Shown piece by piece: positions 32,437-42,030 of a stretch of 64,000 nucleotides of DNA. The translations under genes and the position numbers were made by a program. This stretch comes from Rickettsiales bacterium (GTDB lineage Bacteria; Pseudomonadota; Alphaproteobacteria; Rickettsiales; SXRF01): positions 434,001-498,000 of the forward strand of contig JAWKXN010000001.1 in NCBI GenBank assembly GCA_041396965.1, written 5' to 3'. The notes below the pieces were generated by a model. It did no database searches. It saw only the letters and a list, made by a program, of their open reading frames with translations, and was not told the origin of the DNA. The stretch's first letter is position 1, and every line of letters begins with the position of its first letter.

Positions 32437-35400
32437 ATGGCTGATATTGTCCTTCCTGTCGTCGGCGGCGTGGCCGGTTTTGTGCTGGGTGGTCCCTCCG
32501 GGGCGATCCTTGGCGCGAATCTTGGCGGTATGGCTGCGGGGATGTTCTTCCCGCGCACGCAGCGCGTCCAGCTTCCGACTCAGGAAGGACCGCGCCTCGC
32601 TGATCTTCGGGCGCAGATTTCCTCCTACGGGAATATGATCCCGAAAGTGTACGGCACCATGCGGCTGGCCGGAAACGTCATCTGGTCAACCGATATTAAG
32701 GAAGTCCGCAGCGAGAAAACCACCACGCAAACCTCCAGCGGTGGCGGCAAAGGCGGTGGCGGCGGCAAAACCACTACCAGCCAAACCACGATTTCCTATG
32801 AGTATTTCGTCACGCTGGCCATTGCCATTTGCGAGGGTGAGATTGACGAGGTGATCCGCGTATGGGCGGATAGCAAGGTGCTGACGGAAGCCGAACTCTC
32901 TGCCGCGCAGGGCAAGTATAACGTCCATTTCGGCACCGAAGATCAGGGCGTTGACGACATTATGGCCAAATACCTGCCAGCTGGTGCGATTCCGGCGCAT
33001 AGGGGCATGGCCTATGTGGTGATTGAGGATTTCCCGCTGGCGGCTTATGGCAATCGCATTCCCAATTTCACGTTCGAGGTGCGCCGTACCGTTAAATTCC
33101 AGCCCAGCGTAGAAGATAAGGTCAAAGACATCGTGATAATCCCCGGCGCGGGGGAATTCGTCTATGGCACACAGGTCACCACCAAGCAGGATGGATATTA
33201 TGCCTATTTCGGCGGAGCCTTCACGCCTTCCAGCGACAAGAAAAGCATCAACATGCACAATTACGAAGGCAAAGCCGATGTACAGGTGGCGATTGACCAG
33301 CTGCTAAAGGTATTGCCGAATCTGGAATGGGTGGCGGTGGTGGTGACGTGGTTCGCCACTTCCACTGATGCCGGGGATTGTGAAATCATCCCTAAAGTGG
33401 AATTCCAAGGCACCACGCAGGTGCTGCCGCAGGATTGGAGCGTGGCCGGTTACACCCGCGCTACCGCGCAAACGGTACTGTTCTTTGATGATGACAAGCC
33501 CACCTATGGCGGCACGCCTTCCGACCACACGGTGGTGCAGCTTTGCGCGGAACTGAAAGCCCGTGGCCTGAACGTCATGCTCTATCCCATGCCGTTCGTG
33601 GACACCATTACGCCGGTGCCGAAGCCTTGGCGCGGGCGCATCGAACCTGCAAACGCCACCGATGCGGCCAGCTGGTTCACCAAAACCAACGGCTATAACG
33701 CCTTCATCATGCACTACGCCAATCTGCTGAGCGGCGATGTGGATGCATTCGTTATCGGCTCGGAGCTGATCGGTATGACCGGCTTTAGCGATTCGCCCGG
33801 AAGCTATCCGGCGGTGGCGCAGCTGGTGAGTTTAGCGGCCAGCGTGAAAGCCGCCATGCCCGGAACGCTGATTACCTATGCCGCCGACTGGAGCGAATAT
33901 CACAGCACGGGCGGCTGGTTTAATCTCGATCCGCTGTGGGCATCTAGCAATATCGACTTTGTGGGGATTGATAGCTATTTCCCGCTGACGCCGGACTTGC
34001 CGCAAATCCAGATCACGCCGGAGCTTATCACCGAATATTGGGAGAGCGGCGAAGGCTGGGATTATTACTATGCGGATTCCGTGGCTCGCACTGGACAAAC
34101 GAGCTATGGCGGTGATCCGACCTACGCATGGAAGAACCTCGAACACTGGTGGAAGAACACTCACACCAACCCCGATTCTAACGTGACGGGTTGGACATCG
34201 AAAATGAAGCCGGTCTGGTTTACGGAATTCGGCTTTCCTTCGGTGGATGGCTGCACCAACCAGCCTAACGTATTCTATGATCCGACCAGCTCGGAAAGTT
34301 TCTTTCCGCGTGGAAGCAAAGGCCGGGTGGATTTTCAGGCGCAGCGCGTGGCGCTGGATGCGACGCTTGATTATCTGGAAGCGCGGGAAACCGCTTCCGG
34401 CAATGCTGGCCTTGTAGCGCGGCGTTTTATCTGGACGTGGGACGCACGCCCGTTTTCCTTCTGGCCTGATCTGGAAGGCGTGTGGCAGGATTCTATCCTC
34501 TGGGCAACCGGGCATTGGGTGAACGGCAAGCTGGGCGCTTCCACGCTGGGCGCGGTGGTGGCGGAGTTGCTGCAAGCCGCTGGCCTCACGCCTTCGGATT
34601 ATGACGTCACCCGCCTGACTGCCTCGCTGGAGGGGTTCATCCTGCAACAGCCGATCACGGTGCGTAATGCGTTGGAGCAGCTGGCCAGTGGCTTCTTCTT
34701 CGATGTAGTGGAAAGCGACGGCATCTTAAAATGCGTGCCGCGTGGCAATGCGTCGGTGAAATCCATCCCGGAAGCTGACCTCATCCCCAGCGCCAAAAGT
34801 GGCGTGCAGGATGTGCTGGAAATCAATTACGCACAGGAGCTTGAACTGCCCCAGCGCGTCAATGTGACCTATATCGACCGGCCATTTAATTATGACCCGG
34901 TGACGCAGACTTCCCAGCGGCAGGTGGTGCGTGCGGTGGATCAGGTGACGATGAATCTACCGATTGTGATGGGTGCGACGCAGGCCAAGCAGGTAGCGGA
35001 TATTACCCTCTATGGCACTTGGAAGGAGCGCCTGAGCTTTAGCCTGACCGTGCCGCCCAAATATGTACGGCTGGAACCGACCGACGTCATCACCGTGACC
35101 GTTTCCGGGGTGGCGCATGAAATGCGCGTCATCAAAACCGATATGGAAGCCAACGGCCTGATGAAAATCAACGCCGTGGCGGAGGATGTGAGTTCCTACG
35201 ATTTCTACACCCCACCCGGTGAAACATCGCGGAATATCACGCCGCCGGTGCTGGTGCCGGAAACGCTGCTTCAGTTTGTGGACGCGCCGCCGCTGCCGGT
35301 GGATACGGTGCAAAATCAGGGATTGCTGCGCCTTGGCGTGGCTCCTGATGGCGCGGATTGGAATGGTGCGGCGATCTACCGTTCCGACGATGGCGGAGAA

Positions 35401-36189
35401 GATGGCGGCAACACCTTCAACCTGCTGGCCGGGCTGGAGGGCGCGGCCACTTTCGGTGTTATCATCACCGACCTTGCCGCCGGTATCACGGAAACGTGGG
35501 ATCAGGTGAATCTGGTGGAGGTGGTATTAACCGCCGGAAGCCTCGCCAGCGTCAGTGAATTGGCCGTGTTGAACGGAGCGAACGCTGCTTTAATCGGTGA
35601 CGAGCTGGTGCAATTCCAGAATGCGGAGCTGATCGGCGAGCGTACCTATCGCCTTTCCCGGCTTTTGCGGGGGCGGCAGGGTACGGAATGGGCGGTGGGT
35701 AGTCATACCGCCGGGGACAGGTTCATCCTGCTTTCTCTGGCCTTATATACGACCGCAATCGCTAATAACCTGATCGGGCGCGAACTGTTCTACAAAGCGG
35801 TGAGCGTTGGCAACTCGCTGGGTAATACCGACGAGATTACCTTCACCTATACCGGGCGAAGCCTGAAACCCTTCGCGCCGGTGCATGTGAAAGGCCTACG
35901 CGATGGTTCCGGCAATCTCTCGATCAGCTGGGTGCGCCGTTCCCGCGTCGATGCCGAATGGCGCGACGGGGTGGACATTCCGCTGGGTGAGGAATCGGAA
36001 CGCTACGAGGTGGAAATCATGGACGGGTCAACGGTGATGCGCACCATCGCCACCACCAGCCCGACCGCCAGCTACAGCGCCGCCGAGCAAACCGCCGATT
36101 TCGGCAGCCCGCAAAGCAGCGTGGCCGTGAAAGTCTATCAGCTTTCCGCCGTGGTTGGACGCGGATACGCCGCCAGCGCCAGCATCTAA
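32437..36189 (+). CDS. Tail tip / host specificity protein with TIM-barrel domain (GTA g15-like)
   Basis: 1250 aa. The N-terminus has glycine-rich hydrophobic segments (VVGGVAGFVLGGPSGAILGA) and the ISSYGNMIPKVYGTMRLAGN motif of tail tip proteins, plus a Gly/Lys/Thr linker. Residues about 330-700 form the glycoside hydrolase-like TIM barrel (DFVGIDSYFPLTPDLP, KPVWFTEFGFPSVDGCTNQP with a candidate catalytic Glu, RRFIWTWDARPFSFWPD). The C-terminal part is the phage tail domain and ends with fibronectin-like strands. The protein probably binds the host and cuts surface glycan. Confidence 0.9.
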   Translation: MADIVLPVVGGVAGFVLGGPSGAILGANLGGMAAGMFFPRTQRVQLPTQEGPRLADLRAQISSYGNMIPKVYGTMRLAGNVIWSTDIKEVRSEKTTTQTSSGGGKGGGGGKTTTSQTTISYEYFVTLAIAICEGEIDEVIRVWADSKVLTEAELSAAQGKYNVHFGTEDQGVDDIMAKYLPAGAIPAHRGMAYVVIEDFPLAAYGNRIPNFTFEVRRTVKFQPSVEDKVKDIVIIPGAGEFVYGTQVTTKQDGYYAYFGGAFTPSSDKKSINMHNYEGKADVQVAIDQLLKVLPNLEWVAVVVTWFATSTDAGDCEIIPKVEFQGTTQVLPQDWSVAGYTRATAQTVLFFDDDKPTYGGTPSDHTVVQLCAELKARGLNVMLYPMPFVDTITPVPKPWRGRIEPANATDAASWFTKTNGYNAFIMHYANLLSGDVDAFVIGSELIGMTGFSDSPGSYPAVAQLVSLAASVKAAMPGTLITYAADWSEYHSTGGWFNLDPLWASSNIDFVGIDSYFPLTPDLPQIQITPELITEYWESGEGWDYYYADSVARTGQTSYGGDPTYAWKNLEHWWKNTHTNPDSNVTGWTSKMKPVWFTEFGFPSVDGCTNQPNVFYDPTSSESFFPRGSKGRVDFQAQRVALDATLDYLEARETASGNAGLVARRFIWTWDARPFSFWPDLEGVWQDSILWATGHWVNGKLGASTLGAVVAELLQAAGLTPSDYDVTRLTASLEGFILQQPITVRNALEQLASGFFFDVVESDGILKCVPRGNASVKSIPEADLIPSAKSGVQDVLEINYAQELELPQRVNVTYIDRPFNYDPVTQTSQRQVVRAVDQVTMNLPIVMGATQAKQVADITLYGTWKERLSFSLTVPPKYVRLEPTDVITVTVSGVAHEMRVIKTDMEANGLMKINAVAEDVSSYDFYTPPGETSRNITPPVLVPETLLQFVDAPPLPVDTVQNQGLLRLGVAPDGADWNGAAIYRSDDGGEDGGNTFNLLAGLEGAATFGVIITDLAAGITETWDQVNLVEVVLTAGSLASVSELAVLNGANAALIGDELVQFQNAELIGERTYRLSRLLRGRQGTEWAVGSHTAGDRFILLSLALYTTAIANNLIGRELFYKAVSVGNSLGNTDEITFTYTGRSLKPFAPVHVKGLRDGSGNLSISWVRRSRVDAEWRDGVDIPLGEESERYEVEIMDGSTVMRTIATTSPTASYSAAEQTADFGSPQSSVAVKVYQLSAVVGRGYAASASI

Positions 36190-36210
36190 TCAACAAAACC
36201 GGAGGATTCC

Positions 36211-36915
36211 ATGTCTCAGACCACACGTCTGGGCTTGCCTTATATTGTTTCAAGCCAAGCCCAAAAAGAAGTCACGCATAATGAAGGGTTAAATAAGCTC
36301 GATGCGTTCGTCACGCCGGTAGTGGCGGATATTGCAGATAGCCCACCCGGAAGCCCGGCGGCGGGTGATTTGTATATCGTTGGTAGTAGTCCGTCGGGGG
36401 ATTTCACCGGCCATGCCAACCAGCTGGCGCAATACCAGACTGGTGGCTGGGTGTTTTACGCACCATTCAAATGGATGGATGCGGTGGTGGAGTCGCTGGA
36501 TTCGCGCATGGCCTATGATGGTGCCTCTTGGGTTCCCTTCGGCCTGATCATGAGGGATACCGGCGAGTATCTGCGCGTGCAGAGCTGGCAGGAAGATGTT
36601 GATCTAAGCCTTACCAATGCCACAGCCACCAACATTCCCGACCGCTCCAGCGTGATCGCCGTCAACACGCGTGTGATCACTGCCGTGACAGGCAGCGTCA
36701 CTACCTTCGGCGTTGGCGTATCGGGCGATACCTCACGCTATGGAAACGGCATCGGCACGGGCGTGGACTCCACCAATATCGGCATGAGCTATCACCCCGT
36801 GACTTATTACAGCGACACGCCGGTTTTGCTCACACCGGACGCTGGTTCCTTCACCGGCGGGCTGGTGCGGATCAATGTACAGTATCTGAAACCTCACGGA
36901 CCATGGAACTGGTAA
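36211..36915 (+). CDS. DUF2793 family tail-associated protein
   Basis: 234 aa. TTRLGLPYIVSSQAQKEVTH, NEGLNKLDAFV, GDLYIVGSSPSGDFTGHANQ, and GWVFYAPFKWM is the DUF2793 signature, found in alphaproteobacterial phages and GTAs behind the tail tip gene. The rest is beta-rich and may be a receptor-binding part. GGAGG precedes the start. Confidence 0.85.
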   Translation: MSQTTRLGLPYIVSSQAQKEVTHNEGLNKLDAFVTPVVADIADSPPGSPAAGDLYIVGSSPSGDFTGHANQLAQYQTGGWVFYAPFKWMDAVVESLDSRMAYDGASWVPFGLIMRDTGEYLRVQSWQEDVDLSLTNATATNIPDRSSVIAVNTRVITAVTGSVTTFGVGVSGDTSRYGNGIGTGVDSTNIGMSYHPVTYYSDTPVLLTPDAGSFTGGLVRINVQYLKPHGPWNW

Positions 36916-36916
36916 T

Positions 36917-37741
36917 ATGACAAACGCTTATCACTATGCGAACACCTTTGATGACGCGCTGGCGAATGAATTCGAGGGCGTGCTTTCCATGCGGTATGAT
37001 CCGCGAGACATGCAGGGGCTGGCGGTTTGGCATGATGGAAGCGACACCGCCAGCCTCATCATTGTGAATGATCAAGTGGCCGTGTGGGCAGATAAGTCAG
37101 GCAATAATCATCCGCTCGGACCCGTTGCCGGTGAAGCATTGCCCAGCCTAAGCGCCAGCCTGCAAAATGGTATGCGCGGCGTGTTCTTCGACTATGCAGC
37201 AAAAGAGATGATGGAGAGCGACTATATCGCAGCGGCGGATGGCTCCATCTCTGCCTTTGTGGTGGCCAAGCGTGTGGATGCCTCCAGCCTCTATGACGGT
37301 GGCTCGGTGTATAAAAACATTCTGTCCATCGGCAGGCCTGATGGCACCACCACAGAAACCGGCAAGATCAACATTACCGAAGATCGCGATAGTGGCGATG
37401 TACGCACCAATGCTCACAAGGTATCGGCCAATAATAGTGCGGGCGAGATATTGTGGGATGGCAAAGCGCATATTCTCACCTCGATCCTTACTTATGCCAC
37501 CAATTTCTCGTTGGAAGGCCGCGCCGATGGGGTGCGTGAAGAACTGGGTGAGCGCACGAGTATCGGGCTCGCGGATGAACTCGGTCCCTTACAGATCGGT
37601 GGTTCAACCAGCGCCAGCAGTCGGCGCTTTTGGGGAACGGTCTATGAAGTGCTGATTTACGAACGCGCACTAAACCCAGCCGAAACACAGATCATCGAGA
37701 AATACTTATCCGCCAAATGGGGCGTAGTCCTGCAAAGCTAG
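36917..37741 (+). CDS. Putative tail fibre with LamG/concanavalin-like domain
   Basis: 274 aa. MQGLAVWHDGSDTASLIIVN, VAVWADKSGNNHPLG, and the C-terminal GTVYEVLIYERALNPAETQI with IEKYLSAKWGV are typical of LamG-like jelly-roll domains. Such proteins end phage fibres and bind carbohydrate. It begins 1 base after the DUF2793 stop. Specificity cannot be read. Confidence 0.7.
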   Translation: MTNAYHYANTFDDALANEFEGVLSMRYDPRDMQGLAVWHDGSDTASLIIVNDQVAVWADKSGNNHPLGPVAGEALPSLSASLQNGMRGVFFDYAAKEMMESDYIAAADGSISAFVVAKRVDASSLYDGGSVYKNILSIGRPDGTTTETGKINITEDRDSGDVRTNAHKVSANNSAGEILWDGKAHILTSILTYATNFSLEGRADGVREELGERTSIGLADELGPLQIGGSTSASSRRFWGTVYEVLIYERALNPAETQIIEKYLSAKWGVVLQS

Positions 37742-37750
37742 GAAATCATT

Positions 37751-37998
37751 ATGGATGAAGAATTGAAAAAAGCCATTCGCGCTGCCGTGCGCGAAGGGAT
37801 CGAGGACGCTTTGACCAAATACGGGATCGACACCAGCGATCCCACGGGGTGCAGGCGGACATGATTTACTTGCGCAAATCCCGCACCGGCTCGGACGAGG
37901 TTCTCAAATGGGCAAAACGCTCCGCTATCACTGCCGCCGTCACCGGTGCGCTGGTGGCGCTGTGGCAAGGATTCAAACAGATCATTCAGGGAGGTTAA
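37751..37998 (+). pseudogene. DUF6127-like small membrane protein, frameshifted
   Basis: ATG at 37751 gives MDEELKKAIRAAVREGIEDA, then LTKYGIDTSDPTG and a TGA at 37862-37864. Reading moves naturally into the -1 frame at ACGGGG (about 37844-37849), giving VQADMIYLRKSRTGSDEVLK and a hydrophobic helix ITAAVTGALVALWQGF up to TAA 37996-37998. Together they look like one protein of about 82 aa. A one-base deletion (or sequence error) is likeliest; a start at ATG 37861 could express the second half. It precedes holin, so a lysis role is possible. Confidence 0.65.
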
Positions 37999-37999
37999 T

Positions 38000-38425
38000 A
38001 TGATAACATTACTCGGTTCTTTATTGGGCTTTATTTCGGCGGCGTTTCCAGATTTGCTGAAGCTGTTCCGCGACGCACAGGATCGCAAGCACGAGCTGAA
38101 AATCCTAGAGATGCAGATGGCGCAGCAAGCGCAAGGTCACACCAACCGGCTTGAAGAAATCCACGTTGAGGCAGATATTGCCGAAAGCCGCGCCTTATAC
38201 CGCACCTATAACACCGGCATCAAATGGGTGGATGCACTTAATGGCACAGTGCGCCCGGTGATCGCGTACAGTTTCTTCATTCTCTATGCGGTGGTGAAGA
38301 TGATGCAATTCTCAGCCGATCTGCCGTGGTTGCTATGGAGCGAGGAAGATCAGGCGATCTTCGCAGGCATCATCAGCTTCTATTTCGGCCAACGCGCCAT
38401 GAGCAAAGTGCGGGGTGGGAAATGA
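38000..38425 (+). CDS. 3TM-type holin-like protein
   Basis: 141 aa from ATG at 38000. An N-terminal hydrophobic segment (ITLLGSLLGFISAAFPDLL) is followed by a charged helical region. Two more membrane segments follow (VRPVIAYSFFILYAVVKMM and DQAIFAGIISFYFG). This matches the 3TM holin pattern. The stop overlaps the start of the lysozyme gene by 4 bases, forming a lysis cassette. Confidence 0.8.
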   Translation: MITLLGSLLGFISAAFPDLLKLFRDAQDRKHELKILEMQMAQQAQGHTNRLEEIHVEADIAESRALYRTYNTGIKWVDALNGTVRPVIAYSFFILYAVVKMMQFSADLPWLLWSEEDQAIFAGIISFYFGQRAMSKVRGGK

Positions 38426-38862
38426 GGCGTATCACACAGGATGGTCTTAACCTGATCAAACGGTTTGAGGGGTTCGAGCCGGAAATCTATCTGGATGCGG
38501 CAGGCTTGCCTACGATTGGCTATGGCCATTTGCTGCGACCGGGCGAAGAGGAGATGTTCAAAAACGGTATCAGCGAAGAAGCAGGTGTAGCGCTTTTGAT
38601 CAAAGATGTGCTGGTGGCCGAACGTGCCGTGCTGCGCCTGATCCGCGTCCCGCTCAGCAATGGCCAGTTTGATGCGCTGGTGTCGTTCACCTTCAATCTA
38701 GGCAGCGGCGCTCTCCAACGCTCCACCCTCCGGCGCAAGGTCAACCGTGAAGAACACGAAGATGTTCCCGCCGAATTCATGCGGTGGGTCTGGGCTGGTG
38801 GGCGGAAGCTGAAGGGATTGATCAGGCGGCGGGAAGCTGAGGCTAGGATTTATCTCAGCTAG
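38422..38862 (+). CDS. Endolysin, T4-type lysozyme (GH24)
   Basis: 146 aa from ATG at 38422. The catalytic triad pattern is visible in RFEGFEPEIYLDAAGLPTIG (Glu, Asp, Thr), followed by YGH. LSNGQFDALVSFTFNLGSGAL and the basic C-terminus complete the family. It cleaves peptidoglycan. No SAR signal is evident, so it depends on the holin. Its stop codon overlaps that of the convergent nuclease-like gene (CTAG at 38859-38862). Confidence 0.9.
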   Translation: MRRITQDGLNLIKRFEGFEPEIYLDAAGLPTIGYGHLLRPGEEEMFKNGISEEAGVALLIKDVLVAERAVLRLIRVPLSNGQFDALVSFTFNLGSGALQRSTLRRKVNREEHEDVPAEFMRWVWAGGRKLKGLIRRREAEARIYLS

Positions 38863-39890
38863 AGCTCTTTCAGCTCTTTTTCAATCAACTTGAAGCGCTC
38901 TTTAACCTCTTCGCCAGAATAGAATTCTAGTAAATCTTCCTTAGACATATTGCCGTCTACAAGAAATTTAGCTAGATACCTTTGATTGAAGTCCATCAGC
39001 AGTATGCTCTTTTCTAGCTGTGCAAGTATCTTTTTGTTGGTTTCAATATTGCTTAATACTAAGTTTTTTATGCTGATAATTTCACTAATATCTTTAATTA
39101 TTCTATTGATTATTATTGATAATATGTCCTTGTCCATTTCTACTGGGTGAGCATTTACAACAATGTCTCTGGCTAGCATATATGCGATTGCTAAATTGCT
39201 ATAATCACCTTTTTGAGAGTCAATGATACAAATCAGTCCAACTGCTGGAATATAGCGAACGTTTTGGATATTATTTAATATCCCACTATCAGCCACAGAT
39301 ATATCCAATACTAAAATGCTTATCCGGCCATCGCGATTAGCTTGCGATTCTATCAGCTGACTCCATGCAGTGTCTGTCTTTCTAGTAAAAATATCTTTAG
39401 ATTCTATATCGCCTAAACGTAGGCTTTTATCGAATTTACATTCGATCACTATCTTAAGAGAATCATCTCCGTTGACATGGCAAATAATATCCCCAGTCTT
39501 GTTCTTAGGTAGTTGTCCGACAGTTGTTCCGGATAGGACTGCTTTGTCCTGCAATCTTTGAGCAAGAAAGAATTGATTTAAGAATTCGGCCACTTCGTCT
39601 TCTGCTATCATTCCTTTAACGGCAGATTTGAAGAATAGTTCTTGCTTCATCTCAAATATCATTTTGAGACTTTCCAATTCTGTTCCTAGCTCGTTAGATG
39701 TTTTTGCAAGAAATGCAGAAAGCCTATCTTCCATCAGAGCCAATACCCCAATATATATGGCTTTTAGCAGTTTCTCATCACGTTCTACAGCAGGAAGTTT
39801 GTCAAAAAAACCAAACACCACTTGGTTATCAAGCTCAAAGCTTTCTAGCTGAACTCTTTTGTTCTTCTGGTTCAAAGATAGTATTGGCAT
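38859..39890 (-). CDS. Putative PD-(D/E)XK nuclease-like protein, last gene of the defence operon
   Basis: 343 aa. A PD-(D/E)XK-like core occurs near residues 135-160: KTGDIICHVNGDDSLKIVIE, then CKF (Asp, and Glu-x-Lys with Cys between). The N-terminal third is helical; the C-terminal part has an Ile-rich helical stretch. No membrane segments. It begins 2 bases after the KTSC gene stop and so belongs to the same transcript as HerA and SIR2. DNA is AT-rich compared with the rest of the phage. The enzyme role is inferred. Confidence 0.6.
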   Translation of the reverse strand: MPILSLNQKNKRVQLESFELDNQVVFGFFDKLPAVERDEKLLKAIYIGVLALMEDRLSAFLAKTSNELGTELESLKMIFEMKQELFFKSAVKGMIAEDEVAEFLNQFFLAQRLQDKAVLSGTTVGQLPKNKTGDIICHVNGDDSLKIVIECKFDKSLRLGDIESKDIFTRKTDTAWSQLIESQANRDGRISILVLDISVADSGILNNIQNVRYIPAVGLICIIDSQKGDYSNLAIAYMLARDIVVNAHPVEMDKDILSIIINRIIKDISEIISIKNLVLSNIETNKKILAQLEKSILLMDFNQRYLAKFLVDGNMSKEDLLEFYSGEEVKERFKLIEKELKEL

Positions 39891-39892
39891 GG

Positions 39893-40108
39893 CTATACCT
39901 TACTGTATCTATAGTGGCCTTTTATATCGGACGCCAAATACTTGCCTTGCGATGGAGCTGACTTGAAATCATTCCAGACCTGAAGTGGCACATCAAAGTA
40001 GTGATACACTCCTCCATTATGAAAGCTCACCTCAAGTATCATACTTGTGTCTTCATAGCGAGCTGAGGCCAAATTTGATGAAGTAAACTCAAAAGATTGC
40101 CATGCCAT
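39893..40108 (-). CDS. KTSC domain protein
   Basis: 71 aa, essentially one KTSC domain: SSNLASARYEDTSMILEVSF, GGVYHYFDVPLQVWNDF, SAPSQGKYLASDIKGHYRY. The domain is found alone or fused to nucleases and tRNA-synthetase-like proteins; its role is unclear. It lies 2 bases downstream of herA and 2 bases upstream of the nuclease-like gene, so it is probably a part of the system. Confidence 0.8.
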   Translation of the reverse strand: MAWQSFEFTSSNLASARYEDTSMILEVSFHNGGVYHYFDVPLQVWNDFKSAPSQGKYLASDIKGHYRYSKV

Positions 40109-40110
40109 GC

Positions 40111-42030
40111 TTATTTCTCCTTTTTAGGTTTTGGTTCTGGTAATTTAGGATTTTGTTGCCTCCAAACGAGACTAAATTCTTCATAGTTTGGATTTTCTTC
40201 CATTTTGATTCCCCATCCACCGGGTGAAGTTGACTGATCTGGAGGCAATTCATCACAGACCACTGGATCATGACTATCTGGTCGTTGCTCTTTGGGCGGA
40301 GCTTGAATGATGGTACGCATTGGCAGCCCGACTGCTTCACCAAGAATAATAGACTCACCTGTTCGCAAAATAGGGAGCATATTAGTCAGCCCTTCTAAAT
40401 TATCAGTAATGGCACCCGTGATATGCGCTCTATCTGTGCTGTTACTTAATCGTAAAGCAAAGAATGTTCCACATTGTGAGAGGATCGTTGAATTTATCTC
40501 TGATGGGCGTTGGCTTACTATCATTGCCCCCATCCCATATTTTCGACCTTCCTTGACAATTCTTTGCACGATAGAAGAAGCAAGGCCTTGGAAGTTGTCG
40601 TTCAAGTACGCATGTGCTTCTTCCATAACCACTAGCAGAGGCCTTTCTCTACCGCCTTGGGATAGGTTTCTTGCCCAAAAAAGAGCATCATACAATAAGC
40701 GAAGCAATATTCCGATTACATCATTGATTATAGTTGTTGGAATTCCAGATAAATCCAGAATTGTGATAGGTTTCTCTGAACCAATCCACCCTTTCATTAG
40801 TTCAGGTAAATCGGATGTTACTCTTCCATCCAGATCGGGAAGCCATTCCCCCGGTTTGAAGAGAAAATCATATCTAGGGATGCGTAGCTTTGCGCCAAGA
40901 TTTTCTAGTGATGATCTAATGTTCAAAGGGTCTGGTAGGTAGTTTATTTTTTCAGGATCATCTTTAATGTTTTTCACCTTCCTAAAACGAGGAGGTCTTC
41001 CAGTCATTGCATCACCAGTTATAAAATTTCCTTCAGCATCTTTTTCGTATGCCCAATTTTCAGGAATTGGTGTTTTGTCGTTTGAGTAATAAGTTCCAAA
41101 TTCTTTGCAATAGAGTTCATGCCATAATGCATGCAAACTAAAAGGAACCGGACTATCCACACTAAGATTTTCTGGTGATATTCCAAGTTTGGGATACTTC
41201 TGCAGGGCTTCCGATTTGTATTGAAGAATCTTTTCTAAAATTATATTTTTTTCTTTGCTATCAGCGGAGAGGTTGCCAAAGGTAACCTTAACTAACTCGT
41301 CAAAGCTCATTGCCCAAAATGGCAAATATAATGGATTCTCATTTGGATTTCTTTTATCTGGCGACAGCTTATAAACGTTTGCTTTGTCCCCCAGCGCCTT
41401 GCCGTATTCACCATGAATATCCAATACGACTATTCTGGCAGCAGGAAAGCGCTCTTTATTTGATAACATTGAGAGCAAGCCTGCAACTGTAGTTGATTTT
41501 CCGGAACCAGTTGTACCAACAACGGCAGAGTGTCTAGTGATCAACTTGTTAATGTCTACGAGTGCATCAATGGATTCTGCTCCGGCAATATGCCCAACCT
41601 TAATCAGGTGATTCTGTTCACCTTTCTTTCCGTAAATTCGAGCGAGGTCTTTCTCTGAAACCAAATGGACTTCATCGTCTATAGTTGGATATTGAGAAAT
41701 CCCACGTTGAAATTTTCCTGAATTATAGCCCTCACCAAGAAGCTGAACTTTTATCCATCTGTGTCCATACGGCTGCTGTTCAGCAAGATTTTCAGGAACA
41801 GCGCTAGCTCCGACCTGAGTGACAATGCCAAACAAGTCAATGTACCCAACAGGAATCTTAACAAAACTACCTAGTTGCCCGATTCGGTAGCCCTGACCAT
41901 TAACAAAGGTTAGTCCTGATAAATGATTACCTGAAAGAGTGACACTTACCGATGTGCCACTAACATCTTGTACCGTCCCAAGCACAGTTGAACCTGTTGC
42001 AATCTTACTCATCGCTTTCATCTGCGCCAC
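40111..42030 (-). CDS. HerA-like ATPase (DUF87) of a SIR2-HerA defence system
   Basis: 639 aa. An N-terminal HAS-barrel-like beta domain (TVLGTVQDVSGTSVSVTLSG) precedes the ATPase: Walker A TTGSGKSTTVAGLL near residue 170, IVVLDIHGEYGKAL, Walker B LLVVMEEAHAYLND near 465, and the SQRPSEINSTILSQCGTFF motif with Arg finger region. HerA forms hexamers. With SIR2 it makes a known antiphage complex that depletes NAD+ and/or cuts DNA. The start overlaps the SIR2 gene by 26 bases. Confidence 0.9.
   Translation of the reverse strand: MAQMKAMSKIATGSTVLGTVQDVSGTSVSVTLSGNHLSGLTFVNGQGYRIGQLGSFVKIPVGYIDLFGIVTQVGASAVPENLAEQQPYGHRWIKVQLLGEGYNSGKFQRGISQYPTIDDEVHLVSEKDLARIYGKKGEQNHLIKVGHIAGAESIDALVDINKLITRHSAVVGTTGSGKSTTVAGLLSMLSNKERFPAARIVVLDIHGEYGKALGDKANVYKLSPDKRNPNENPLYLPFWAMSFDELVKVTFGNLSADSKEKNIILEKILQYKSEALQKYPKLGISPENLSVDSPVPFSLHALWHELYCKEFGTYYSNDKTPIPENWAYEKDAEGNFITGDAMTGRPPRFRKVKNIKDDPEKINYLPDPLNIRSSLENLGAKLRIPRYDFLFKPGEWLPDLDGRVTSDLPELMKGWIGSEKPITILDLSGIPTTIINDVIGILLRLLYDALFWARNLSQGGRERPLLVVMEEAHAYLNDNFQGLASSIVQRIVKEGRKYGMGAMIVSQRPSEINSTILSQCGTFFALRLSNSTDRAHITGAITDNLEGLTNMLPILRTGESIILGEAVGLPMRTIIQAPPKEQRPDSHDPVVCDELPPDQSTSPGGWGIKMEENPNYEEFSLVWRQQNPKLPEPKPKKEK

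Noticed and set aside
33832..34647. 271-codon antisense frame in the tail tip gene
   Set aside because: Shadow of the TIM-barrel coding frame; Arg/His/Pro-rich without motifs.
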